Shown: one piece after another, positions 47,050-53,934 of the stretch
Layout of the letters: each line of letters begins with the position of its first letter
How positions within the stretch are numbered: the first letter of the stretch is position 1
NCBI RefSeq assembly: GCF_008923365.1
Contig: NZ_WBMR01000045.1
Span: 1-53,934, forward strand
Length of the DNA stretch: 53,934 nucleotides
From: Actinomadura montaniterrae
GTDB taxonomy: Bacteria > Actinomycetota > Actinomycetes > Streptosporangiales > Streptosporangiaceae
Reading direction: 5' to 3'
Made by a program: the position numbers and the translations under genes
The notes under the pieces: generated by a model
The model's input: the letters and a program-made list of their open reading frames with translations, nothing else
Databases searched by the model: none
What the model was told of the DNA's origin: nothing

Positions 47050-49608
47050 TCAGCCCAGCCCGTCGTCGAGCGCCTTGGTCAGCACGCCCGGGTCGCCGGA
47101 CATCTCCCAGATCATGGCGCCCAGCAGGTGCTTGCTCTTCAGCCATGCCACCTTCTTCCCGATCGACCAGGCGTCGTCGAACGACCACCACTGGCCGCCG
47201 TCACCGGTGAAGCAGGACGTCGCGACGGCCTGCTCGTCGTGCGCGACCGTGCAGTTCGGCAGGCTGGAGACCAGGTTGGCGTAGCCGCGCGTCCCCGCCT
47301 CCTCCTGGAACTGCCCGGGCGCCGCGCCGTTCGCGGCCTGCCACTGGCCGCCCTTGCCGCCGTCGGCGACGCCCTGCCAGCCGCGGCCGTAGTAGGCGAG
47401 CCCGATCGTCAGCTTGCGCGGGTTCACGCCGGCGTCGAGGTAGGCGTTCACCGCGTTCTCGACGCTGAAGTGGAACGGGTACGGGTCGTCGGTGTCGGTG
47501 TACAGGTTGGCCTGGTGCCCGGTCCGGTTCGGCTCCCACGAGTTGTCGCTGCCGGAGCCGTGGAAGTCGTAGCCCTGGACGTTGAAGATGTCCAGCGACT
47601 TGGCGACCTGGGGCAGGTCCCATCCGGCAGCGATCTTCGCCGGATCCGCCGGGGTGAACGCGGTCAGCTCGTAACGCTCGCCGGTCTGCGCGGTCAGCGC
47701 GTCCAGCTGGCGGCGGAACTCGGCGATCAGCAGCGTGTTGTTCTGCTTGTCGGCCGCGCCGACGTGGTTGCCCGGGTGCCCGTCCGAGCCCGGCCACTCC
47801 CAGTCGAGGTCGATGCCGTCGAAGATCCCGGCGGCCGCGCCGGGCCCGCCCGCGCTCTCGTACTCGGGCAGGTCGCCCTTGATGTAGGTGTCGATGCAGG
47901 AGCTCACGAACTTCTTCCGCGACGCGTCCGTCGCGGCGACGTCGGAGAAGTACTTGGAGTACGTCCAGCCGCCGATCGAGATGAGGACCTTCAGCTTCGG
48001 GTACTTCGCCTTCAGCTTCCTCAGCTGGTTGAAGTTGCCGCGCAGCTTCTCCCAGCCGGTGTCGGCGACGCCGTCCACCGACTGCGCCGCGCTGAACGGG
48101 CGGCCGTAGTCCGCCTCGGCGTCGCCCGCGCCGTCGCCCTGGCTCGGGTCCTCGGGGTCGGACGTGGTGCCCTTCGTGACGCCCTGCAGGCACGTCAGGT
48201 TCTTCGGGTCGATGTTGGCGAACGCGTAGTTGAGGTGCGTCAACCGCGCCGCGTTGCCCGTCGTGTCCAGGTTCTTCACGAAGTACTGCCGCCCGTAGAT
48301 GCCCCACTGGACGAAGTAGCCGACCCGCGCGTAGCCGCTCACCACGTCGTCCGTGGTGACCGTCACCGCGGCGCTCTCCGCCGACACGTTGTCGTACAGG
48401 TCGCGCGCCCGGACGGTGAACGAGTACTCGGTGGACGGCGACAGGCCCGCGACCGTCGCGGACGTCCCGGTCACCGTCGTCGCGACCTTCCCGTCCACCA
48501 GCACGTCGTAGTTCGCGATACCGGTGTTGTCCGACGCGGCGTTCCACGCGAGCCCGACGCTCGCCGCGTCCTTACCCGTGCCGTGCAGCCCCGCCGGAAC
48601 GGACGGCGCCTGCGTGTCGTCGCCCGGATCGTTGGTCTTCACGGTGACGGGCGCGCTCGCCGCGGACAGGTTCCCCTTCCGGTCGCGGGCCTTCACCGTG
48701 AACGTGTACTCGGTGTTCGGCGTGAGCCCGGTGACCGTCGCGCTGGTGCCGGGCACCGTCGTCGCGAGAGCCGACCCGCTGTACACCTCGTACGCGGTGA
48801 CCGGGAGGCTTCCCGCCTTCGCCGCGTCCCAGCTCAGCGACACGGTCTTCGTCGTCTTCACCGTCGTCTTCAGCCCGCCCGGCGCGCTCGGCGGGACGTC
48901 CGCTGACCCGTCGCAGTTGGCGTCGTTGATCCGGCAGCTCGCCGGTTCCGCACCGGACCCGCTGACGGTGAACGTCGGGCTGTACGGCTCCGTCGTCTTC
49001 CCGGCCCCGACCGAGGAGTTGTAGTAGACCGACGACAGGGTGACGGTCCTGCCGTTCTGGCTGATCGTCCCGTTCTGCGCGCCGCTCGCGGTCACGCCGT
49101 CCGGCAGGTCGAACACGATCGTCCAGCCGTGCAGGGCCGTGGCGGTGCCGTTCGCGACGACGAACTTCGCCTGCGTCCCGTTCACCGAGTACTCGGCGGT
49201 GACCGCCGCCACGACGGGCGGCGGCTCGCCCGACCCGTCGCAGTTGGCCCCGTTGAGCAGGCAGTTCGCCGGCTGCGCGGCGGAGCTCAGTGTGAACGTC
49301 GGGCTATACGGCTCGGTGCTCCCGCCCGCTTTCACGGTGTTGATGTAGAACGCGGGCGTCAGCGTCACCTTCGTCCCATTCTGGGACACCGTGGCGTTCT
49401 GCGGGTTGCTCACCGTGACGCCGGCCGGCAGCTCAAACGTCAGCTTCCAGCCGCTCACGTCGGACGTCCCGGGATTGGCGACCACGTACTTCCCGGTCGT
49501 CCCGGACAGGCCGAACGTCGCCGTGAGCCGCGACGCCGCCCGCGCGGGAGCCGCCGCCAGCGCCGCGACGACCACGAACGACACCAGGAGCGCGAGAAGT
49601 CTTCGCAT
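47050..49608 (-). CDS. Secreted multidomain GH18 chitinase
   Basis: The 852-residue protein starts at ATG 49608 with a signal peptide (MRRLLALLVSFVVVAALAA, Ala-x-Ala cleavage). Two related carbohydrate-binding-type repeats follow (about 30-120 and 125-225), each with NPGTSDVSGWKLTFELP or similar, TEPYSPTFT and a NCDGS end. Two fibronectin III domains (about 235-420) lead to the GH18 barrel with FDGIDLDWEWP, whose last Glu is the proton donor, and SIGGWTYSKYF. It would degrade chitin outside the cell. A 35-bp palindrome lies 55 bp upstream of the start. Confidence 0.93.
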   Translation of the reverse strand: MRRLLALLVSFVVVAALAAAPARAASRLTATFGLSGTTGKYVVANPGTSDVSGWKLTFELPAGVTVSNPQNATVSQNGTKVTLTPAFYINTVKAGGSTEPYSPTFTLSSAAQPANCLLNGANCDGSGEPPPVVAAVTAEYSVNGTQAKFVVANGTATALHGWTIVFDLPDGVTASGAQNGTISQNGRTVTLSSVYYNSSVGAGKTTEPYSPTFTVSGSGAEPASCRINDANCDGSADVPPSAPGGLKTTVKTTKTVSLSWDAAKAGSLPVTAYEVYSGSALATTVPGTSATVTGLTPNTEYTFTVKARDRKGNLSAASAPVTVKTNDPGDDTQAPSVPAGLHGTGKDAASVGLAWNAASDNTGIANYDVLVDGKVATTVTGTSATVAGLSPSTEYSFTVRARDLYDNVSAESAAVTVTTDDVVSGYARVGYFVQWGIYGRQYFVKNLDTTGNAARLTHLNYAFANIDPKNLTCLQGVTKGTTSDPEDPSQGDGAGDAEADYGRPFSAAQSVDGVADTGWEKLRGNFNQLRKLKAKYPKLKVLISIGGWTYSKYFSDVAATDASRKKFVSSCIDTYIKGDLPEYESAGGPGAAAGIFDGIDLDWEWPGSDGHPGNHVGAADKQNNTLLIAEFRRQLDALTAQTGERYELTAFTPADPAKIAAGWDLPQVAKSLDIFNVQGYDFHGSGSDNSWEPNRTGHQANLYTDTDDPYPFHFSVENAVNAYLDAGVNPRKLTIGLAYYGRGWQGVADGGKGGQWQAANGAAPGQFQEEAGTRGYANLVSSLPNCTVAHDEQAVATSCFTGDGGQWWSFDDAWSIGKKVAWLKSKHLLGAMIWEMSGDPGVLTKALDDGLG

Positions 49609-49663
49609 GCCGAACACCTGCTTTCGGGGTGGTGGTGCCACACGACCGGCCGCCCCCCGAAAC

Positions 49664-49698
49664 CGGTAATTGATAGGAAGGTTTCCTATCAATTACCG
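49664..49698. promoter_or_regulatory. 35-bp palindrome, CsnR-type (ROK family) operator candidate
   Basis: Perfect 16-bp arms CGGTAATTGATAGGAA (49664-49679) and the reverse complement (49683-49698) flank GGT. The core TAGGAAGGTTTCCTA differs at one base from TAGGAAAGTTTCCTA, the form I recall for the operator of the chitosanase repressor CsnR in Streptomyces. It is placed to control the chitinase gene. Confidence 0.7.
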
Positions 49699-50110
49699 AG
49701 CAAGGTAACCGCCCCGCACCCCGCCGACAACCCCCGCCCGCCCCGCCGCCGAGCAACCACCCCAGCTAGCGCACCGAACCACCCGAACGCCCGAAGAATC
49801 TCAGCACAAACCGCCCAACGACGCCCCCACCCCCGTCAACTCCCGCCAACCGGAGCCGCAGCAGACCACCCTGCAGGGGTCAAGGGCGGAGGCTCATTGG
49901 GGGCAAGGGGCGAAGCCCCAACCGAGCGACGGCCCACCAACCGAAACGTGATCACCAACCCCGACCACAAGGGGGCAAGGGGCGAAGCCCCAAAAAAACA
50001 GGAGGTGGCACGAAGCCGAACGGCCCCCACCAACCGCAACCACAAGGGGGGCGTGGGGGGCGGAGCCCCCCACATCGGGGGTCCGGGGGTCGCCCCCCGG
50101 GTCAACACAA
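49699..50110. repeat. Gene-free region with GGGGC-GAA-GCCCC repeats
   Basis: No gene is seen here. At about 49730-49870 the plus strand is strongly T-depleted and C/A-rich. The 23-mer GGGGGCAAGGGGCGAAGCCC plus CAA occurs identically at 49899-49921 and 49971-49993; each contains the hairpin GGGGC-GAA-GCCCC. A larger relative, GGGGGGC-GGA-GCCCCCC, lies near 50053-50070. They sit between the chitinase promoter and the tRNA terminator. Function unknown. Confidence 0.7.
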
Positions 50111-50114
50111 AGAG

Positions 50115-50153
50115 GGAGTGGCAGGCCCGCGCTTTCCGCGGGCACACCACTCC
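50115..50153 (-). terminator. Terminator of the tRNA operon
   Basis: A two-part stem: outer arms GGAGTGG / CCACTCC and inner arms GCCCGCG / CGCGGGC with a 5-nt loop and a 3x3 internal loop. On the minus strand a T-rich CTCTTTGTGTT follows (50113-50103). It lies 12 bp past the 3' end of tRNA-Val. Confidence 0.75.
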
Positions 50154-50164
50154 CCACTCCATCG

Positions 50165-50236
50165 TGGGCGATACTGGGATTGAACCAGTGACCTCTACCG
50201 TGTCAAGGTAGCGCTCTCCCACTGAGCTAATCGCCC
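50165..50236 (-). tRNA. tRNA-Val (GAC)
   Basis: A 72-nt cloverleaf: acceptor GGGCGAT pairs with ATCGCCC, D-arm GCTCAGTGGGAGAGC, anticodon stem CTACC/GGTAG with loop TTGACAC (anticodon GAC, 50204-50202), and T-arm CTGGTTCAATCCCAG. CCA is not encoded. Last gene of the Gly-Cys-Val operon. Confidence 0.95.
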
Positions 50237-50271
50237 GTGCACGTGGTCTCCGGGGGGAGTCACGGCGGTTG

Positions 50272-50342
50272 AGGTGGAGACGGGATTTGAACCCGTGTAC
50301 ACGGCTTTGCAGGCCGTTGCCTCGCCTCTCGGCCACTCCACC
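50272..50342 (-). tRNA. tRNA-Cys (GCA)
   Basis: A 71-nt cloverleaf: acceptor GGTGGAG/CTCCACC, anticodon stem ACGGC/GCCGT with loop CTGCAAA (anticodon GCA, 50310-50308), and T-arm ACGGGTTCAAATCCCGT. CCA is not encoded. Middle gene of the operon. Confidence 0.95.
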
Positions 50343-50382
50343 AGAAGAGACCTTCTGGGTCACAGCCTGAAAGGCCCCTCAG

Positions 50383-50454
50383 AGCGGAAGACGGGATTTG
50401 AACCCGCGACCCTCACCTTGGCAAGGTGATGCTCTACCCCTGAGCCACTTCCGC
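50383..50454 (-). tRNA. tRNA-Gly (GCC)
   Basis: A 72-nt cloverleaf: acceptor GCGGAAG/CTTCCGC, D-arm GCTCAGGGGTAGAGC, anticodon stem TCACC/GGTGA with loop TTGCCAA (anticodon GCC, 50422-50420), and T-arm GCGGGTTCAAATCCCGT. CCA is not encoded. First gene of the operon. Confidence 0.95.
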
Positions 50455-50498
50455 CTGTGCTGCTCGGTGCCTTGCGGCCCCTTGCGGCGACGGGGAAA

Positions 50499-50527
50499 AC
50501 ATTAGCGCGTCCGTGGCCGTTCCCCAA
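50499..50527 (-). promoter_or_regulatory. Promoter of the tRNA operon
   Basis: On the minus strand TTGGGG (50527-50522), a 17-bp spacer and TAATGT (50504-50499) form a good housekeeping promoter, placing the start near 50492 and a leader of about 40 nt before tRNA-Gly. Confidence 0.65.
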
Positions 50528-50600
50528 ACCGGGTTTCCCGGCGGGGCGTGCCGCGGATGCTTCGGTGCCGGTCGAAGGGTGCGGCGCCTAGGGTCGAGGT

Positions 50601-51302
50601 ATGGCGGAACTTGCTGTTACTTCGGACATCGCCCCGGTGGCGGCGCTGCTGGCGGATCGGGCGCGGGCGGCGATGCTGACGGCTCTGCTGGACGGGCGTC
50701 CGCTGGCGGCGGGGGAGCTGGCGCGGACGGCGGGGGTGAGCGCGCAGACGGCGAGCGCGCATCTGGCGAGGTTGCTGGAGGCGGGGTTCGTCACGGCGGT
50801 GAAGCAGGGGCGGCACCGCTATTACCGGTTGCAGAACGCTGAGGTGGCGCAGGTGATCGAGGCGTTGTCGCGGATCAGCCCGCCGGTGGAGGTGCGGAGT
50901 CTGCGGCAGTCGCGGGACGCGCGGCGGTTGCATGAGGCGCGGACGTGTTACGACCATCTGGCGGGTGAGGCGGGGGTGGCGTTGTTCGCGGCGCTGGTGG
51001 ACGGCGGGCTGATCGAGCGGGACGGCGAGGAGTCGTACGAGGTCACGGAGAAGGGCGAGGATCGGCTGGGGGCGCTGGGTCTGGACGTGCCGGCGTTGCG
51101 GCGGGCGCGCCGCAGGTTCGCGTGGCATTGCCTGGACTGGACGGAGCGGCGGCCGCATCTGAACGGGGCGCTGGGTGCGGCGCTGACGGACCGGATGATC
51201 GAGCTGGGCTGGTTCGAGCGGGGGTCGACGCGGCGGGCGCTGCGGGTGACGGACGATGGTCTGAGGGGGCTGGCGGATTCGTTCGGCTGCGTGCTCGTCT
51301 GA
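50601..51302 (+). CDS. ArsR-type winged-helix transcriptional regulator
   Basis: The 233-residue protein has an ArsR-like HTH at about residues 10-95 (RAAMLTALLDGRPLAAGELARTAGVSAQTASAHLARLLEAGFVTAVKQGRHRYYRL) and a long C-terminal domain with a second winged-helix-like part. This double arrangement is a common actinobacterial type. No metal-binding CxC motif is present, so metal sensing is not supported. A -10-like TAGGGT (50589-50594) ends 6 nt before ATG 50601, fitting leaderless translation. No divergent partner gene other than the tRNA operon. Confidence 0.87.
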   Translation: MAELAVTSDIAPVAALLADRARAAMLTALLDGRPLAAGELARTAGVSAQTASAHLARLLEAGFVTAVKQGRHRYYRLQNAEVAQVIEALSRISPPVEVRSLRQSRDARRLHEARTCYDHLAGEAGVALFAALVDGGLIERDGEESYEVTEKGEDRLGALGLDVPALRRARRRFAWHCLDWTERRPHLNGALGAALTDRMIELGWFERGSTRRALRVTDDGLRGLADSFGCVLV

Positions 51303-51567
51303 GAACGAGCCGCTGAGCACGGACCGCTGAGCACGGGCGGCTCAGAACGGGCCGCGCGAAGCGCAGGCTCGCGGCCGCGCCTGGAAGGTTTCGCCATGCC
51401 GGTTCGCCCCGCTTCGGCAAGATCTGCGATGAGGCCCGGGGCGCCGGTCCGGGCGGATGAACTCGAAACCCGTGCCCTGGGGGTCGTACTGTGGGGCCAT
51501 CGGCTTGGTGGACGCGGAACGGCGCGAGGCCGGGCTGGAGGCGCCCGGCCATGGGAGGTGGCTTCGG
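51303..51567. other. Intergenic region before the class IV aminotransferase
   Basis: A 265-bp stretch with a tandem CCGCTGAGCACGG repeat (two copies, near 51311-51337) and an in-frame extension of the downstream gene back to 51457 that does not look conserved. No separate gene seen. Confidence 0.35.
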
Positions 51568-52419
51568 GTGACGGGGCAGGCCCACGACGGGCGGGCCAGG
51601 ATCTGGCTGAACGGCGAGATGGTCGATCCGGAGCGGGCCGTGGTGTCGGTGTTCGACCACGGCGTGCTGGTGGGCGACGGGGTCTTCGAGACGGTGAAGG
51701 CCGCGTATGGGGAGCCGTTCGCGCTGACCCGGCATCTGCGGCGGCTGGCGGCGTCGGCGGCGGGCCTCGGGCTGCCGGAGCCGGATCACGACGCGCTCGC
51801 GCAGGGGGTGCTGGAGGTGCTGGCGGCGGCGCCGAGGTGGCCGCTGGCGCGGATCCGGATCACGTTCACGAGCGGTCCGGGGCCGCTGGGCTCGGCCCGC
51901 GGCGACGCGGGCCCGACGGTGTCGATCATCGTGGACGAGCAGGCGCCGTTCCCGGCGGCGGGCGACGTCACGGTGGTGCCGTGGCCGCGCAACGAGCGGG
52001 GCGCGCTGTCCGGCCTGAAGACGACGTCGTACGCGGAGAACGCGCTGGCGCTGGCGTACGCGAAGGAGCGCGGCGGCGGTGAGGCGATCTTCGGGAACCT
52101 CGCGGGGAACCTGTGCGAGGGGACGGGCAGCAACGTGTTCCTCGTTCTCGGCGGGCGGCTGGTGACGCCGCCGCTGTCGTCGGGGTGCCTGGCGGGGGTG
52201 ACGCGCGCGCTGGTGCTGGAGTGGTGCGGCGGCGAGGAGGAGGACGTCCCGCTGGAGGACTTCTACCGGGCGGAGGAGGCGTTCCTGACGTCGACGACCC
52301 GGGACGTCCAGCCGATCCGGGCGGTGGACGGAACGGTCCTGCCGGAGGCCCCGGGGCCGATCACCGCGAAGGCGATGGAGGCGTTCGCGGCGCGGTCCGC
52401 CGAGCTGATGGACCCCTGA
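51568..52419 (+). CDS. Class IV PLP aminotransferase / aminodeoxychorismate lyase-like
   Basis: The 283-residue protein belongs to fold-type IV: RARIWLNGEMVDPERAVVSVFDHGVLVGDGVFETVKA at the N-terminus, catalytic Lys in SGLKTTSYAENALAL, and the phosphate-binding NLCEGTGSNVF and LSSGCLAGVTRALVLE. Branched-chain aminotransferase, D-amino acid transaminase and PabC are the alternatives; the layout fits PabC-like lyases but is not decisive. GTG 51568 is preferred over ATG 51457: GGGAGG precedes it and the conserved region starts eight residues later. Confidence 0.85.
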   Translation: MTGQAHDGRARIWLNGEMVDPERAVVSVFDHGVLVGDGVFETVKAAYGEPFALTRHLRRLAASAAGLGLPEPDHDALAQGVLEVLAAAPRWPLARIRITFTSGPGPLGSARGDAGPTVSIIVDEQAPFPAAGDVTVVPWPRNERGALSGLKTTSYAENALALAYAKERGGGEAIFGNLAGNLCEGTGSNVFLVLGGRLVTPPLSSGCLAGVTRALVLEWCGGEEEDVPLEDFYRAEEAFLTSTTRDVQPIRAVDGTVLPEAPGPITAKAMEAFAARSAELMDP

Positions 52420-52499
52420 CGAAGAAAACGATCTCCTGGGTCTTTACGTGATCGCCTTCTTCGGTGACGTTAAGTGGTGACGCTTGTAGGAGGTCACCC
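52420..52499. promoter_or_regulatory. Upstream region of the sugar-binding lipoprotein gene
   Basis: An AT-richer 80-bp gap with the heptamer GGTGACG repeated at 52463-52469 and 52476-52482 and the SD AGGAGG at 52488-52493. It could bind a regulator; no LacI-type palindrome was seen. Confidence 0.35.
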
Positions 52500-53927
52500 G
52501 TGGTCAGCTCCCGTAGGGACTTCTCCAGAAGGCGGATCGGCGCGGCGGCCGCGCTCGTGCTGGCGGGCGCGGCGCTCGCCGGCTGCGGCGGCGGCGGATC
52601 GTCGACCGATCCGAATCGCGGCAAGGACGCCAAGAGCTTCACCCTCACCATCACCCGGAACGCCATCGCGGGCGGCAAGAACGCCGGCGAGGCCGAGTGG
52701 CTCACCCAGACCGTCATCCCGAGGTTCGTGGCCGCCGAGAAGGCGAAGGGGATCACCGCGAAGGTGACCTTCCGCGGCCAGGGCGTGGACGACGAGGCCT
52801 ACAAGACCAAGCTCGCGCTGGACCTGAAGTCGCGGTCCGGGGCCGACATCATGGACATCGACGGCATCTGGGTGGGGGAGTTCGCCCAGGCCGGGTACAT
52901 CAGGCCGCTGAGCGAGGCGGTGGGCGCCCCGGCGGACGCCTGGGACGGCTGGGCGCAGATCCCTGGATCGGTCCAACAGCTGGCGCTGTTCGACGGGAAG
53001 AAGTACGGCATCCCGTCCGGCACCGACGGGCGCCTCCTGTACTTCAACAAGAAGCTGTTCGCGCAGGCGGGCCTGCCCGCCGGCTGGCAGCCGAAGAGCT
53101 GGCAGGACATCATCGCGGCGGGCCGCGCGCTCAAGAAGCTGCCGGGCGTGACGCCGATCCAGCTGGACGCGGGCACCGCGATGGGCGAGGCGACGAGCAT
53201 GCAGGGCGTGCTGCCGCTGCTGGCGGGCGCGGGCGCGCAGATCTACCAGGACGGCAAGTGGACCGGCGGCGGGCAGGCGCTCAAGAGCGTCCTCGGCCTG
53301 TACGCGCAGATCTACGGATCCGAGAAGCTCGGCGACCCGAAGCTCCAGGAGGAGGCGAAGGGCCGCGACAAGTCCTTCGAGGAGTTCGCCGCTGGCAAGA
53401 TCGGGATCCTGGCGGAGGGCGACTACCTCTGGCGCGACGTGCTGAACCCCAAGGACGGCGTCGCGAAGATGAGGACCCGCGACACCGACGTCGGGTTCGC
53501 GCTGATCCCGGCGGTCTCGCCGGGCAAGGGCGTGCGGGGCCAGTCCTTCGTGAGCATGTCGGGCGGCCCGCTGACCGTGATGAACCCGAACACCAAGTAC
53601 CCGCAGCAGGCGTTCGAGTTCATGGAGTTCATGAACTCCGCGGACATGGTCAAGGCGCGCACCGCGGGCACCCCCGAGATCACGTCCCGGACGGACGTGA
53701 ACAAGCAGATCCTCGCGGGCGACCCGCTGCTGACGTTCGTCTCGGAGAAGGTCCTGCCGGTGACGTCCTACCGTCCGGGCCTGTCGGTGTATCCGCAGGT
53801 GTCGACGGCGTTGCAGGAGGCCACGGCGGCGATCGTGTCGGGCAAGAGCCCCGACGAGGCCGCCGCGCAGTACACCAAGAAGTTGGAAGGGATCGTCGGT
53901 GGCCCCTCTCACGTCTCCGCCCAGTGA
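52500..53927 (+). CDS. Sugar ABC transporter substrate-binding lipoprotein (family 1)
   Basis: The 475-residue protein starts at GTG 52500, six bases after AGGAGG. The signal sequence has an Arg pair in SSRRDFSRRR (Tat-like), a hydrophobic stretch and lipobox LAGC with the lipidated Cys29. The body matches extracellular solute-binding family 1: DIMDIDGIWVGEFAQAGYIRPL, KKYGIPSGTDGRLLYFNKKLF, FEEFAAGKIGILAEGDYLW and FVSMSGGPLTVMNPN. It should bind an oligosaccharide outside the membrane and pass it to a permease pair, the first of which begins at the right edge. Substrate unknown; the chitinase 3 kb away is only a weak hint. Confidence 0.9.
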   Translation: MVSSRRDFSRRRIGAAAALVLAGAALAGCGGGGSSTDPNRGKDAKSFTLTITRNAIAGGKNAGEAEWLTQTVIPRFVAAEKAKGITAKVTFRGQGVDDEAYKTKLALDLKSRSGADIMDIDGIWVGEFAQAGYIRPLSEAVGAPADAWDGWAQIPGSVQQLALFDGKKYGIPSGTDGRLLYFNKKLFAQAGLPAGWQPKSWQDIIAAGRALKKLPGVTPIQLDAGTAMGEATSMQGVLPLLAGAGAQIYQDGKWTGGGQALKSVLGLYAQIYGSEKLGDPKLQEEAKGRDKSFEEFAAGKIGILAEGDYLWRDVLNPKDGVAKMRTRDTDVGFALIPAVSPGKGVRGQSFVSMSGGPLTVMNPNTKYPQQAFEFMEFMNSADMVKARTAGTPEITSRTDVNKQILAGDPLLTFVSEKVLPVTSYRPGLSVYPQVSTALQEATAAIVSGKSPDEAAAQYTKKLEGIVGGPSHVSAQ

Positions 53928-53934
53928 GGCGGCG
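53899..53934 (+). CDS. Start of probable ABC sugar permease gene (partial)
   Basis: GTG 53899 opens a frame (VAPLTSPPSEAA) that overlaps the lipoprotein gene by 29 bp and runs off the window. GGAAGGG lies upstream. Position after a solute-binding protein and the Pro/Ser-rich N-terminus fit a MalF-type permease, but only 12 codons are visible. Confidence 0.5.
   Translation, partial: MAPLTSPPSEAA

Noticed and set aside
49899..49993. GGGGC hairpins as intrinsic terminators
   Set aside because: The A-run at 49992-49998 is on the wrong side for minus-strand transcripts and no plus-strand gene ends here.
50165..50454. tRNA cluster as an integration (att) site of a mobile element
   Set aside because: No integrase, no repeated tRNA 3' end and no change in gene style nearby.

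Overview
This is a high-GC chromosomal window whose gene style fits a filamentous actinomycete. Indicators are dense GTG/TTG starts, 4-base gene overlaps, a conservon-type sensor kinase, a Methyltransf_19 (DUF574) methyltransferase, SpoIIE-type phosphatase, SigB-type sigma factor and a complete actinobacterial hopanoid operon. An Actinomadura-like (Thermomonosporaceae) host is my guess from gene content, not a computed placement. No prophage, insertion sequence, integrase or CRISPR array was seen.

Left part (1-13.7 kb): a partial nitrate/nitrite-sensing histidine kinase running off the left edge, a secreted M28 aminopeptidase, a SAM methyltransferase, a GAF-SpoIIE phosphatase, an F420-type LLM oxidoreductase, DNA polymerase I, a glutaryl-CoA dehydrogenase facing its GntR regulator across a palindromic operator, a MetE-like enzyme and a second GntR regulator.

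Catabolic part (13.7-24.5 kb): a divergently read GntR/DUF1932 dehydrogenase pair, then a tightly coupled minus-strand operon galB-galC-galD plus an extradiol ring-cleavage dioxygenase. Each junction is a 4-nt overlap (GTGA, ATGA, TTGA). Together they can take a catechol-type ring to pyruvate and oxaloacetate-type products. Similar ATTGTC-type palindromes lie in front of both ends of this region, one carrying a consensus TTGACA promoter element. An ABC exporter and an IclR / ornithine-cyclodeaminase-like / amidohydrolase / degenerate M19 cluster follow.

Regulated redox and efflux modules (24.6-33 kb): TetR with an MpaB-type oxygenase; an MFS exporter opposite a TetR-ferredoxin-P450 operon, the exporter being preceded by a coupled 8-codon leader ORF; a STAS protein; an SDR; and an orphan PAS histidine kinase.

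Lipid part (33-43.8 kb): a fused PAP2-WS/DGAT enzyme divergent from the hopanoid operon hpnC-hpnD-hpnE-polyprenyl synthase-shc-(hpnG::ispH fusion)-hpnH. HpnC/D/E make squalene from farnesyl diphosphate, Shc cyclises it, HpnH adds adenosyl and the HpnG domain removes adenine. The IspH domain feeds isoprenoid supply.

Right part (43.8-53.9 kb): a SigB-family sigma factor with an ambiguous start, an MFS/TetR pair, a multidomain GH18 chitinase under a 35-bp palindrome resembling the CsnR operator, a Gly-Cys-Val tRNA operon with promoter and terminator, an ArsR-type regulator, a class IV aminotransferase and a sugar ABC-transporter lipoprotein whose permease gene begins at the right edge.
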